A stretch of DNA of 36,427 bases from an uncultured cyanobacterium (GCA_936920195.1 CAKZHE010000241.1:1-36427); one strand, 5' to 3'; shown: positions 1 through 9,640, counted from the stretch's first letter. Notes: generated from the sequence alone by a model not told the origin. A program made the numbers and translations.

Positions 1-100
1 CGCTTGGAGATCGTCGAGGCAGAGCCTCTCGTAGGCATTCCTAGGCAGAGCCTAGGAACGAGTGATTAATCATGGTTGTTTGACCGGACATGATATACTT
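1..100. repeat. Dispersed palindromic repeat, family A (copy 1, cut by window edge)
   Basis: Contains inverted GAGGCAGAGCCTC and CCTAGGCAGAGCCTAGG blocks followed by a tail running from GAGTGATTAATCATGG to GACCGGACATGATATA. The same tail and core recur at 15351-15439. Related cores occur at 18412, 21001 and 36351. The copy is truncated at its left by the start of the window. No coding potential is seen. Confidence 0.8.
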
Positions 101-140
101 CTACTTCTTTCCTTAAATAAGGGAACAGGGAATTTTGATA

Positions 141-938
141 TTACACTGCTTTAAGAAAAGCGCTGCCGATACCTTGGAACATAACCCAAGATAAGAAAAA
201 GTTGATCAGAAAAATTGATAATAAAGCTGTCACCACCGCGCTGGTAGTTGATTCTCCCACCCCTCTGGCTCCTCCCGTAGTCGTTAAGCCCCAACTGCAA
301 CCGATGGTGGCAATTATCCCGCCAAATACGCCAGCTTTGATCGCTGCGCTGCATAAATCCCAAACTTCCAGAAAGTTGCGAGCCGAATCTAGAAATGCCG
401 TTTGGGAAATGCCGTAAAAACTAGAGGCGATCGCCATTCCTCCCAGCAATCCGGTAATAATGGAAAATAGGGTCAAAGCTGGCAACATTAAACAGCAGGC
501 AATTAATCGCGGAATGACTAAGTAATCAATGGGGTCAGTTTTCAGCATATACAAAGCGTCAATTTGCTCTGTCACCTGCATCGTACCAATTTCGGCAGCA
601 AAGGCTGAACCAACTCGCCCTGCGACAATGACGGCGGTGAGTAGGGGGGCTAATTCACGGGTTAAGGCAATTGCCAGCACTCCTCCAACAGCAGAGCCAG
701 CCCCAAAGTTAATAAATTCCCTAGATACCTGAATGGTAAACACCATCCCCACCGAGATAGCTGTTAATAGGGTGATTACTAATGAACCAGCGCCTACATC
801 TGACATTTGTTCAATGGCGTTCTGATGGTTGATCTTTTTGCTAAAAAGATGTACTAGCACTTGTCCGCCTAACAAGATTGCTGCTAGCAGTCGCCCCGCC
901 CATTTTTTCAAAGCTGAATAGGAAGTTGTTTCGCGCAC
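141..938 (-). CDS. MlaE/TGD1-family ABC transporter permease
   Basis: The 265-residue protein is a hydrophobic permease of the MlaE (YrbE, plant TGD1) family, the inner-membrane channel subunit of ABC systems that move phospholipids between membranes. Seen: about five membrane segments and the family's conserved middle, with ALTRELAPLLTAVIVAGRVG followed by EIGTMQVTEQIDAL. Length matches the family (about 250-265). The start, MRETTSYSALKKW, is the first Met of a frame with normal coding character. No ATPase or MCE partner gene is adjacent, so the partners must lie elsewhere, as is common in cyanobacteria. Directly upstream is a low-complexity spacer before the next minus-strand gene. The role in lipid trafficking is inferred from the family. 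Confidence 0.9.
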   Translation of the reverse strand: MRETTSYSALKKWAGRLLAAILLGGQVLVHLFSKKINHQNAIEQMSDVGAGSLVITLLTAISVGMVFTIQVSREFINFGAGSAVGGVLAIALTRELAPLLTAVIVAGRVGSAFAAEIGTMQVTEQIDALYMLKTDPIDYLVIPRLIACCLMLPALTLFSIITGLLGGMAIASSFYGISQTAFLDSARNFLEVWDLCSAAIKAGVFGGIIATIGCSWGLTTTGGARGVGESTTSAVVTALLSIFLINFFLSWVMFQGIGSAFLKAV

Positions 939-943
939 AATAA

Positions 944-1079
944 TAGGGAACAGGGAATAGGGAATAGAGGGAACCGGGGGGAGGAAACAGGGAATCGGGA
1001 ATAAAAGAAGTTATTGCTAATTCTCCACTCCCCATCACCCCACCTCCCCATCACCCCATCACCCTATCACCCCATCTCC
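944..1079. repeat. Short tandem low-complexity repeats
   Basis: Two blocks of degenerate short repeats fill the spacer between two minus-strand genes: GGGAATAGGGAA-like heptamers at about 944-1004, and CCCCATCA-like octamers at about 1027-1079. They resemble the short tandemly repeated sequences common between cyanobacterial genes. The CCCTATT heptamer recurs at about 21160-21185. Confidence 0.65.
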
Positions 1080-1082
1080 AAA

Positions 1083-1847
1083 TTAGGCATTGACAAGTTG
1101 CTGTTGAGCTTTGAGTAAATAGCGAGCCGCGTCTAGGAGATTTTCTTGAATACTATCTGGGTGAAATTGCTTGAGTTTTTGAGGACTGCGAATGCCACAG
1201 GTTAAAGCAATGGTAGGAATATTAAACGCTTGCCCTGCTAAGATGTCAGCTTCGGTATCGCCAATTACCCAAGCTGAGGTGAGGGGGAAATCGGGGGAAG
1301 ATTGTTCGGCGATCGCTTGTTTTAACAGTTGAGTCTTAACTTCAGCATAATTAAGATAGGCGGCATGGCGATCGCTGGTTCCATAAATTCCGCTAAACAA
1401 CCGGGCTAAACCGTAATTTTGCAAGATTTGTTGAGCTTGGTCTTGGGGACGCAAAGTCACTAATACTAACTTTACACCTTGGGAATGGAGTAAGGCCAGC
1501 GCCCAATTGACTCCAGATTGAATTTTATCTTTGAGTAGCAAGTCGGGATGATTGACAATTTGCACTACTTGAGTTATGAAGTAGTCAATTTGCTGCCCTT
1601 GTAAGCCAGAGCGCAAGGCAATTTCTTGATCCTGCACTCTGTCTTGCTTCATTTGCCAAAATTGCGGCTTGCTGAGTGGGTGAATCGGAATAATCGTGCC
1701 TTGGGCTTGAAAGTAGCTCTGAGTCGCTTGTAAACCGCGCTGATAGGTGGCGTAATAGCGGGGAGAAACATCCACAATCGGTCCATCGAAGTCGCAAAAA
1801 ACAATTCGTTGGGGCGATCGCTCATCAGAATTACGAATAGCAATCAT
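1083..1847 (-). CDS. HAD-superfamily hydrolase
   Basis: The 254-residue protein is a haloacid-dehalogenase-like phosphohydrolase. Seen: HAD motif I near the N-terminus (FCDFDGPIVD, where the first Asp is the nucleophile and the second the acid/base), a motif II region (KLVLVTLRPQ), and the motif IV region with its acidic pair in VIGDTEADILAG. A helical cap insert lies between motifs I and II, as in phosphoglycolate phosphatase/beta-phosphoglucomutase relatives. The substrate cannot be told from sequence. It stands alone between the low-complexity spacer and a divergent pentapeptide gene. The start is preceded by a few more codons only, so the assigned Met (MIAIRNSDERSP) is plausible though not certain. 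Confidence 0.85.
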   Translation of the reverse strand: MIAIRNSDERSPQRIVFCDFDGPIVDVSPRYYATYQRGLQATQSYFQAQGTIIPIHPLSKPQFWQMKQDRVQDQEIALRSGLQGQQIDYFITQVVQIVNHPDLLLKDKIQSGVNWALALLHSQGVKLVLVTLRPQDQAQQILQNYGLARLFSGIYGTSDRHAAYLNYAEVKTQLLKQAIAEQSSPDFPLTSAWVIGDTEADILAGQAFNIPTIALTCGIRSPQKLKQFHPDSIQENLLDAARYLLKAQQQLVNA

Positions 1848-1966
1848 AAAATTTTGTTTAGTGGGAGGTTTTGCAACACTTATTTACATTACCAATTAAA
1901 CGCTGATTTGTCACCAGTACCGTTGAGATTAGTTGAGCTAGGAATTTTTTAGGGCAACATAATTTG

Positions 1967-2776
1967 ATGAATGCCGAAGAACTATTGAAACGATATGCCG
2001 ATGGAGAGCGAGATTTCCGGGCAGTTAATTTGACTAGAGCCGACTTGCGCCAAGCTAATCTATGTCAGACGATTTTGATTGCGGCTGACTTGCATGAAGC
2101 TAATTTAAGCGGGGCTAATTTGGGGGGAGCGAAACTGAGCGAGGCGAACTTAAATGGAGCCAATCTCAGCGGAGCCAATTTAATTAGTTGCGATCTTAGT
2201 AGTGCTGGTTTGAGTAGTACCAACCTCAGCGAAGCAAACTTGCGGGGGGCAAATTTGCGGGAAGTTAACTTAAATGAAGCTAATTTGAGTGGCGGCAATC
2301 TGGGTGGAGCAATCTTGACAGGAGGATCATTGGTGGGGACAAAGTTGATTGAAGCCTTCTTAGGTGGAGCTAATTTAGAAGGTGCTAATCTTACCCATGC
2401 TATTCTCAGTCGGGCAAGATTAGAAAAAGCTAATCTGACTCATGCTATTTTGAGTGGAGCTAATTTAATGGATGCTAATTTCAGCGATGCTAATTTAAGT
2501 ATGACTAAGTTAATTGGGGCTTCTTTAGTTGGGGCTAATCTCAGTCGATGCAGTCTTCGCAGTAGCCAAATGAGTTGGGCAAATTTGCGCCGAGCCAACC
2601 TGAATGGGGCGACTCTGTACCGGGCTAAGTTAAATTGGGCAAATTTAACTGAAACCAATTTAAGCGAAACAATTTTAATTGAAGCTAATTTTCAACAGGC
2701 TAATTTCCGAGATGTCAACCTGAAAAATGCTAATTTGAATCGAGCAATTATGCCGGATGGGGTTGTCCATGAATAA
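1967..2776 (+). CDS. Pentapeptide-repeat protein
   Basis: The protein is almost wholly A(N/D)Lxx repeats from about residue 18 to the C-terminus, roughly 45 pentapeptides, predicted to fold as a right-handed quadrilateral beta-helix. After a short N-terminal helix (NAEELLKRYADGERDF), typical of cyanobacterial members, the repeats run with no other domain. The ATG at 1967 is chosen; an in-frame TTG lies one codon upstream. No signal peptide or membrane segment is seen, so it is probably cytosolic. Function is unknown for most cyanobacterial members. Some families of this fold mimic DNA and bind gyrase, but nothing here argues for that specifically. Confidence 0.92.
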   Translation: MNAEELLKRYADGERDFRAVNLTRADLRQANLCQTILIAADLHEANLSGANLGGAKLSEANLNGANLSGANLISCDLSSAGLSSTNLSEANLRGANLREVNLNEANLSGGNLGGAILTGGSLVGTKLIEAFLGGANLEGANLTHAILSRARLEKANLTHAILSGANLMDANFSDANLSMTKLIGASLVGANLSRCSLRSSQMSWANLRRANLNGATLYRAKLNWANLTETNLSETILIEANFQQANFRDVNLKNANLNRAIMPDGVVHE

Positions 2777-2888
2777 TTGCTCGGCTGACAGGCATTTAAA
2801 TTGCCTAGTTTGGCAAAATTCCTGCTAATATTAATCTGTGTCGCCCCAGTAGTTCCCATTCCCCAGTTAATCTAAAATTAGTTTTTTT

Positions 2889-5800
2889 ATGCACCCCCGC
2901 CTCTATTTCCTGAGTTTGACTGCTGCTACTCTGTTGCTTTGCCTACCTGCTATTTCCTTGCTGCCAGTTTCAACCACTTTAGCTGAAACTTCTGCCCCAT
3001 CAAAGGACAGGAAAGCTGAAGCGGATAAACTAATTCAGCAGGGGGTAGTGCAGTATCAAAATGGGCAATTTGCGGCGGCAATCCCGTTTTGGTTGCAAGG
3101 CTTGAAGATTTATCAAGAGATTAAGGATTGGAAATCGGAATCGGCGACTTTGACAAATTTGGGCAGTGCTTATTATTCTTTAAAAGATTATCCCACAGCG
3201 GCACAATACTATGAGCAAAATTTAAAGATTGTTTGGGAACAACAGGATCGGCTGGGGCAAAGTGCGGCGCTACGAGATTTAGGCAATGTTTATTATGTGC
3301 AGAATGAATTTGGAAAGGCGATCGCCTATTATCAACGTAATTGGCAATTAGTCAAGGAATTGTCAGATCGTTCAGGGCAAGCAGTGGCTTCGCAAGATTT
3401 GGGAAATGCTTATTATGCCCAAAAAGATTTTGGTAAAGCGGTGGAATATTACCAGCAAAATTTAGTCATTGTCAGGGAGTTAAAGAATCGGGGTGGAGAA
3501 GCGATCGCGCTGAGAAATTTGGGCAATGCTTTCTATGCTCAAAATAATTCCACAGAGGCTACTAAGTATTATCAACAAGCTTTACAAATTACCACGGAAT
3601 TAAATGATTTACCTGGGCAAGCGGGCGCTTTGCAATATTTAGCGACAATGGCTTACGAGCAGAATGATTTTGATAAAGCGGTGGCATACTATCAGCAATA
3701 TTTGCCTTTGTTGCGCCAATTACAAGATATTCCCGGACAACAAGCCGTACTGCAAAATTTAGCCAGCATTTATCTAGCTCAAAATAATTATGCTCAAGCG
3801 ATTGATGCTTATCAACAAAATTTAAAAATCGCCCAGCAGTTGCAAGATATTCCCAATCAAAGTAGAATTTTAAAGGATTTAGGTAAAGCCTATACCGCCC
3901 AGAATAACTATCCCCAAGGGATTGAATACTATTCGCAAGCTTTGGAATTGGCACGGCAATCCAATGATATTTTCGGGCAAGTCACTTTGTTAACAGAAAT
4001 CGCCAATATCTACTATCTGCAAAAGGATTATGCTAAGGCGCTGGATTATTACCAAATTAATTTAAAACTAGCCCGCGATGCCAAAGACAGAAAGTTGGAG
4101 GCATCGACTTTGCGGAATTTAGGGAATATCTATTTGGCGCAAGCAAACTATGCCAAAGCCCTAGAATATTATCAACAGAATTTACCCATTGTTAAACAAT
4201 TAAACGATAAACAAGCAGAAGCGATCGCTCTCCGAGACATTGGCAATATCTATTATTACCAGAAAGACTATCCCCAGGCAACTACCTATTATCAACAAAA
4301 CCTCGAAATTTCCAAGGAATTAAACGATCGTACCGCCCAAGGATTTGCCCTGAGAGACTTGGGTTATGCCTATTATTATCAAAACAATTATTCCCAAGCT
4401 ATTGAATATCATCAACAGGCTTTAGTCTTCCTGAAGGGAAATAGCGAACGCACTGAGGAAGGGAAAATCTTACAATACTTAGGTTTGGCAAATCACTACT
4501 TGCAGAATTACAGCCAAGCCATTACCTACTATCAACAAAGTTTAGCCATCCAACAGCAATTGAAAGATAAGGAAGGCGAAAAATTAACCATTGCTAATTT
4601 GGCGAATTCCTACTATGCCTTGAAAGATTATCCCCAAGCGGTAGCATATTACCAGCAGAGTTTAACTATTTTACAGGAATTGCAAGATCGTCCGGGACAA
4701 TTGGCAATTTTGAAAGATTTAAGCAGTGCCTACTATTTTTTAAAAGACTATCCCAAGGCGATTTACTTTTATCAGCAAAATTTAGCCTTAGCCAAGGAGT
4801 TAAAAGACAAATCCCAGGAGGGAGCCGCGTTAGGAAACTTGGGAAATACTTACTTTGCTGTCCAAGATTACCCACAGGCGATCGCCTATTATCAACAAAG
4901 TTTAGCAGTGGCGAAGGCATCTGGCAACCGTCCCCTGGAAAAGTTGCAATTAACTAACTTGGGCAGTACCTACTATACTTTAAAGAATTACGACAAGGCG
5001 TTGGAATATTACCAGCAAAGTTTAACCACTGCTCGCGCCTTAAAAGATCGGCAATGGGAAGGTGCGGCGCTGAAGGATTTAGGAATTGTTTTTAAAAACC
5101 TAGGAAATTATAGCAAAGCGATTGAATATCAGCAGCAGAGTTTAGTAGTAGCGCGAGCAGCCAAAGATAGAGCTACGGAAATGGTAGTTTTAGCCAGTTT
5201 GGGGAATGCTTATTTTTACCAAAAAGACTATAAACAAGCTTTGAGCTATCAACAACAAAGTTTAGCGATCGCTAAAGAAATTAATGACAAAGTAGGACAA
5301 GGGGAAGCTTTAGGAAATATGGGCGATATTTACTTTGCCCAAGGCAATTATACCGCTGCTGGGGAAAATTACCAACAAAGTTTAACTATTTGGCAAACCT
5401 TAGCAGAATTGGCAGGGCAAGCCAAAGCTTTGAATGGCTTAGGCAATACTTTCACCGAATTGAAAAACTATCCCCAAGGGCTGACTTCCTATCAACAGGC
5501 TTTAGAATTAGCCAGGAAAATTCAAGATCGCGATGGCGAAGTAATTGCCCTGAAAGGTTTGGGTATCACTTATTTAGCTCTGAAAGACTATCCCAAAGCT
5601 ATAGACTACAATCAGCAAAGTCTAGTCATTGCCAAAGCCAATAAAGATCGGTTGACGGAAGGCAATCTACTGGATAACTTAGGCAGCGCCAGCTATCAAC
5701 TCAAGGATTACGCTAAAGCCATTGATTACTATCAACAAAGTCTGGCGATTAAAAAAGAACTCAAAGATAGTTTGGGTGAAAGTCTCGTCCTGAATAATTT

Positions 5801-7493
5801 GGGACTTGCCAATCAAGCATTAAAGGATTATCCTAAAGCTAGCAGTTACTATGCCTCGACGATTGCCCTAACGCGGAAAACCAGCGATCGCCTGGGTGAA
5901 ACGATTGCTTTCAGTAATCTGGGCTTTTTGCAGGAAACTCAAGGTGAAACTTACTTAGCCGTGGCTTTTTACAAACAAGCCATCTTGACAAGTAAAGCCC
6001 TTCGCCCCGACACTAAAACACCCAACCATCAACCAGAATTTCAAACCAAAAATCTGGCAGGCACTTATCGCCATCTAGCCGATTTACTGATTGCTCAAAA
6101 CCGTCTGACGGAAGCATTGCCAATTTTGGAAATGTTGAAAGTTCAGGAAGTCCGAGATTTGACTAAAAACCCCAAATTAGGCGGTTATAATGCTTCTCCC
6201 AACTTACAATCCGCCGAAACCAAGGTACTCAAAGAATATGAACAACTAATTACTATTGAACAACAACTTTATAATTGCGAACAACCCTCTATTCCTTGCC
6301 CAGATTTACGGAATAGCTTGCAAGCAGCGACTACCCAGTTTAATCAAACTGCTCAACAGCTAAAACAGGAAACTGGCAGTCAAACCCTATCAGACACCGA
6401 TGAATTAGGTAGAGAAACATCGCGAATTATCTATTCCCAATCCGGCACAGCTTTAATTTATCCTCTAATTTCCGAAAATAAACTTTCCCTGGTTTGGGCA
6501 ATCAGTAACGGCAATCGGGGAGTGATTCTTAAAAAAGCCGAAATCCCCAACGTCGGCAAAGCCCAACTAGAAAAGACGGTGCTAGAATTCCGGGAATTGC
6601 TGAAACAACCCACCAGTAACCTTAGCCAAGTCAAAGCTACCAGCAACCAACTTTATAACTGGTTGGTAAAACCTTTAGAAGCCGATATCAAAGGCATCAA
6701 TCCCAACTTAGTCTTTGCTCTCGACGGCGTTACCCGCTACCTCCCTGTCAGCGCTTTATATGATGGCGAAAAATATTTAATTGAAAATTATACTGTTTCC
6801 ACTGTTCTCGGATTAAGCCAAACTAATAATAGTGACAGATTACCATCCGGAGCAAATGCCCTCGTCTTAGCCTTGGGAGTATCCAATCCCCCGGCAGGGT
6901 TTAATCCTAATCCCAACGTTGCCAACGAATTAGATTTAGTTGTGCGGAATAGCAACTCCGATGCCCAAGGTGTTTATCCCGGTTTAATTTTACTCGATCA
7001 AACCTTTAGTTTGCAAGCTCTAAAAGACAACCTGCTCGGCAGAAAAATTCTGCACATTGCCGCGCCAGAAAAGTATCTGCCTAACCATCCCGAAGAGAAT
7101 TTTCTGCTTTTAGGTACGGGGGAAAAACTGAAGTTAGCTGAAATTCCCACCTTGCCAAATTTAAACAACGTTCATCTAGTGGTTTTATCAGCGTTGGAAA
7201 CCAACCCCAACCACCTTGACGGCGGCGATATTGTTGCCATTACTTCCTACCTGTTTGAAGGAGGGGTAAAATCAGTTATTCCTTCCTTATGGGTGACAAA
7301 CGATGCGGCTGGGGGACGCAATACTGCCCAACTGCTACAATCATTCTACGGCAACTTAGCTCAAGCCAATACCCTCGCCCCAGTTACGAAGACAGCAGCG
7401 TTACAACAAGCTCAATTAACTTTCCTGCAAAATCCCAAATCTGCTCATCCCTTTTATTGGGCTGCATTCACCATCATCGGTAATAGCCTATAG
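2889..7493 (+). CDS. Secreted giant TPR-array protein with degenerate CHAT domain
   Basis: 1534 residues. Residues 1-32 form a Sec-type signal peptide (hydrophobic core, then TTLAETSA). From about residue 45 to 1045 there are about 25 tetratricopeptide repeats of exactly 40 residues (the TPR_12 type, with LGN.YY...DY..A..YYQQ.L). A C-terminal CHAT (caspase-like) domain starts at about residue 1210. The expected catalytic motifs are changed: HIATHG is HIAAPE (residues 1389-1394, the catalytic His position is Pro1393), and LSACETG is LSALETN (the nucleophile Cys position is Leu1436). The surrounding CHAT core, including GGVKSVIPSLWVTND and the final AHPFYWAAFTIIG, is kept. This suggests a folded but inactive pseudoprotease. 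It is likely exported to the periplasm, and the TPR solenoid probably binds other proteins. No partner protease or regulator is adjacent. Confidence 0.93.
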   Translation: MHPRLYFLSLTAATLLLCLPAISLLPVSTTLAETSAPSKDRKAEADKLIQQGVVQYQNGQFAAAIPFWLQGLKIYQEIKDWKSESATLTNLGSAYYSLKDYPTAAQYYEQNLKIVWEQQDRLGQSAALRDLGNVYYVQNEFGKAIAYYQRNWQLVKELSDRSGQAVASQDLGNAYYAQKDFGKAVEYYQQNLVIVRELKNRGGEAIALRNLGNAFYAQNNSTEATKYYQQALQITTELNDLPGQAGALQYLATMAYEQNDFDKAVAYYQQYLPLLRQLQDIPGQQAVLQNLASIYLAQNNYAQAIDAYQQNLKIAQQLQDIPNQSRILKDLGKAYTAQNNYPQGIEYYSQALELARQSNDIFGQVTLLTEIANIYYLQKDYAKALDYYQINLKLARDAKDRKLEASTLRNLGNIYLAQANYAKALEYYQQNLPIVKQLNDKQAEAIALRDIGNIYYYQKDYPQATTYYQQNLEISKELNDRTAQGFALRDLGYAYYYQNNYSQAIEYHQQALVFLKGNSERTEEGKILQYLGLANHYLQNYSQAITYYQQSLAIQQQLKDKEGEKLTIANLANSYYALKDYPQAVAYYQQSLTILQELQDRPGQLAILKDLSSAYYFLKDYPKAIYFYQQNLALAKELKDKSQEGAALGNLGNTYFAVQDYPQAIAYYQQSLAVAKASGNRPLEKLQLTNLGSTYYTLKNYDKALEYYQQSLTTARALKDRQWEGAALKDLGIVFKNLGNYSKAIEYQQQSLVVARAAKDRATEMVVLASLGNAYFYQKDYKQALSYQQQSLAIAKEINDKVGQGEALGNMGDIYFAQGNYTAAGENYQQSLTIWQTLAELAGQAKALNGLGNTFTELKNYPQGLTSYQQALELARKIQDRDGEVIALKGLGITYLALKDYPKAIDYNQQSLVIAKANKDRLTEGNLLDNLGSASYQLKDYAKAIDYYQQSLAIKKELKDSLGESLVLNNLGLANQALKDYPKASSYYASTIALTRKTSDRLGETIAFSNLGFLQETQGETYLAVAFYKQAILTSKALRPDTKTPNHQPEFQTKNLAGTYRHLADLLIAQNRLTEALPILEMLKVQEVRDLTKNPKLGGYNASPNLQSAETKVLKEYEQLITIEQQLYNCEQPSIPCPDLRNSLQAATTQFNQTAQQLKQETGSQTLSDTDELGRETSRIIYSQSGTALIYPLISENKLSLVWAISNGNRGVILKKAEIPNVGKAQLEKTVLEFRELLKQPTSNLSQVKATSNQLYNWLVKPLEADIKGINPNLVFALDGVTRYLPVSALYDGEKYLIENYTVSTVLGLSQTNNSDRLPSGANALVLALGVSNPPAGFNPNPNVANELDLVVRNSNSDAQGVYPGLILLDQTFSLQALKDNLLGRKILHIAAPEKYLPNHPEENFLLLGTGEKLKLAEIPTLPNLNNVHLVVLSALETNPNHLDGGDIVAITSYLFEGGVKSVIPSLWVTNDAAGGRNTAQLLQSFYGNLAQANTLAPVTKTAALQQAQLTFLQNPKSAHPFYWAAFTIIGNSL

Positions 7494-7742
7494 GTATTCT
7501 CATTAGCCGCAGTTTTAAGTCTCTTCATGCTTACCGAGCTTAACTTCCCCCAAATCGCTTTTCAATATATGATTGCGATCGCCCTCAGTGAAATTACTTA
7601 ATTTTTGCTAGGGGTAGCCAGGTAATTTTTTGAAAAAATCAGTGATAGTACAATTGTAAGCTTTGAAGTGGAGATTTAAGTTTATAAAAACTTATTAAAG
7701 TGATAAGTTCTTAATAGCCACTCATTAATTTACTTAGATCTC

Positions 7743-9176
7743 ATGCCACTTATTCTTCCTTTCATTATTCAAACGGTTTTGCCCCTACTAAATACGATTT
7801 TTGTTCTTTTGATTCCTGTACTGACTGCTCTGATCAAATTTACCCTAACTCGCATCCCCAAAATTCCCTCCTATTTCCACCTGCTGAAAATTTTGTATTC
7901 AGATATTGACTCATCTACGAAAGAGAGAAGACTTGTTACTGGCGGACTGCTAGCGATTTCTAGCATTCTAACTTTCATGGCTTCGTCTTTGATACCTTTT
8001 ACGGCTGTACCCCTAATTGGTGCTATTACCAGTCCGATTGCTGCTGCTGTTGCGCTTGTGGTAGCACTAGCACTTTTAGATATGATTTTTGCGATAAATA
8101 AAGGCTATTATTTAGAGCGACTGAGACAAAAAGGTTTTGCTGGATTAGATGATGTGGAAGCAGATATTAAAGATTTAAAAGACATTTTCGGTAAATCTTG
8201 GCAAAAAGTTAAATCGACTATTCACGATGCTAGCCAAAAAATTTATGAAGAAGGTTGTAAGCAGAGGATTAACTTTAAAGATCAATCTTATCAAAATTAT
8301 GTTGACTACGAATTAGAGGGATTAAATTTATATGTTCGGGAAAATTCAGCCGCTGACTATCAACTCAGTGCTGATTTATTCAAGAAAAACAATAATGGCG
8401 AAGATTGGACTAAAGATGCTTTTTCCCTAGGGACGGGTGCAACGGTAGGCGCTGTGGCTGGGGTTGGTGCTTCCGCTGCTGCTGCTGCAATATTTACGCC
8501 AGCTAGTATTTGGACAACTATTCACGGCTTGTTCGGAATATCATCGGGTATTGTTGTTAGTGGCTCGGCCTACGCATTATTAACGGTAGCTGCTCCGGTT
8601 GGACTGGGAGTATTAGCAACTGTAGGGATTTATAGCGGTTTGATGAACAAGAAAAATAAAGAAGAAGCTGCCAAGATGAGCAAGTTTTTAGCAGAAATTA
8701 TTATGGCGGCTTTACCAATGGCTTGGATTGATGGAGAATTCCATCAGAACGAGGAAGATATTATATATAAATTCGTAACTATTTCTGGGATCAGAAAGGA
8801 AGAACAAGATTTAGTTTGGCAAGCTATAGAAAAACAACAGAGTTTTGCTGAGGTTATCAAAACAGGTATTGTTTACGATCAAGAATATAAGGAGCTAACT
8901 TGTCGCCAAAGCCCTGAAGACCGGATCAAACATCGCATAGTGTTATGCACAGCTTGGGAGATTGCTATTGCCGATGATAAAGTTCATTGGTCAGAATGGA
9001 ATCTTCATAACAGTATGGCAACGGCATTAGGCATTTCTAAAGATGAGGTAAACGAAATCCGGCGGTTAATCAACCTTAAACACGATCGCGAACTTTGGCT
9101 AGTCAAGGGAGAATCAGCGCCACATAAGAGTATCCGCGAACTATACCGCCTCCAATCAGGAACAGATAATCTATAA
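7743..9176 (+). CDS. Membrane protein with C-terminal TerB-like domain
   Basis: 477 residues. Two hydrophobic stretches lie at about residues 3-35 and 68-120. A second Gly/Ala-rich hydrophobic pair lies at about 225-305 (TGATVGAVAGVGASAAAAA and following). The region from about 315 to 460 resembles TerB/DUF533-type helical domains, with acidic pairs in AWIDGEFHQNEED and IAIADDKVHWSEWN, in which TerB-like folds often bind metal. The middle (about 125-220) is charged and helical. No enzyme motif is recognised. Its promoter region of about 250 bp after the CHAT gene is AT-rich and otherwise unremarkable. TerB-like domains occur in tellurite/stress modules and beside DnaJ, but here the gene is alone, so no pathway is assigned. 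Confidence 0.75.
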   Translation: MPLILPFIIQTVLPLLNTIFVLLIPVLTALIKFTLTRIPKIPSYFHLLKILYSDIDSSTKERRLVTGGLLAISSILTFMASSLIPFTAVPLIGAITSPIAAAVALVVALALLDMIFAINKGYYLERLRQKGFAGLDDVEADIKDLKDIFGKSWQKVKSTIHDASQKIYEEGCKQRINFKDQSYQNYVDYELEGLNLYVRENSAADYQLSADLFKKNNNGEDWTKDAFSLGTGATVGAVAGVGASAAAAAIFTPASIWTTIHGLFGISSGIVVSGSAYALLTVAAPVGLGVLATVGIYSGLMNKKNKEEAAKMSKFLAEIIMAALPMAWIDGEFHQNEEDIIYKFVTISGIRKEEQDLVWQAIEKQQSFAEVIKTGIVYDQEYKELTCRQSPEDRIKHRIVLCTAWEIAIADDKVHWSEWNLHNSMATALGISKDEVNEIRRLINLKHDRELWLVKGESAPHKSIRELYRLQSGTDNL

Positions 9177-9177
9177 A

Positions 9178-9621
9178 TCAATCTCCCAATAATTCGTACT
9201 CAAACATTACCACATCATCTGGATTTGATCTTTTACCGCCTGTGGATTGATATAATCCCTTAGCTGCAAGGTTGCTTTCATTGGTAAATACAAACCCTTC
9301 AGAGCAATTCTCAGCTTGACCAATCTTTTTGACTGCTGCGATTAATCCTCTCCCAATTCCTTGCCGTTGATAGTTTTCTACTACATCAATTGAATATAAA
9401 AACAACATTGGTTGCTCTTGTTCCCAACGATCGAGAATATAAGCAATAGCTTGACCAACTAGCACGCCTTCTACTTCTGCTGATAACAAAATGTTTTGAG
9501 AATTGCTGAGAAATCTGAGAATTATTGCTTGACTAGGGACTATATCCCAAAACAATGTAATGCTTGCCTGTGCTTTTTCCCATTGATCGGTTGTCAGGCG
9601 AGTAATTGAGAGTTGTTCCAT
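9178..9621 (-). CDS. GNAT acetyltransferase resembling the AAC(3)-I group
   Basis: The 147-residue protein starts at MEQLSITRL. An upstream in-frame start at 9693 is rejected because its 24 extra codons run through a palindromic hairpin (9641-9686). The acetyl-CoA loop is seen as V(V)ENYQRQGIGRGLI, close to the R/Q-x-x-G-x-G/A signature. The order of motifs (a YILDRWEQ.QPMLFLYSIDV strand before the loop, then FTNESNLAAKGLYQSTGG) resembles the AAC(3)-I aminoglycoside acetyltransferase group. Environmental members of this group often have other or unknown substrates, so no resistance is claimed. It lies 3' of the peptidyl-prolyl isomerase gene on the same strand and may be read through from it. 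Confidence 0.85.
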   Translation of the reverse strand: MEQLSITRLTTDQWEKAQASITLFWDIVPSQAIILRFLSNSQNILLSAEVEGVLVGQAIAYILDRWEQEQPMLFLYSIDVVENYQRQGIGRGLIAAVKKIGQAENCSEGFVFTNESNLAAKGLYQSTGGKRSNPDDVVMFEYELLGD

Positions 9622-9640
9622 ACCAGTTTGTCCTAAACAG

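Noticed and set aside
2065-2658. Reverse ORFs over the pentapeptide gene
   Set aside because: The Leu/Ala-rich frames are complements of A(N/D)Lxx repeats.
3010-6000. Regular 120-bp periodicity suggesting a CRISPR-like or satellite array
   Set aside because: The period is one continuous open frame of TPR units; there are no identical repeats with unique spacers.
9178-9621. Aminoglycoside resistance gene
   Set aside because: Resemblance to AAC(3)-I is at motif level only; substrate is not predictable and the context is chromosomal housekeeping.
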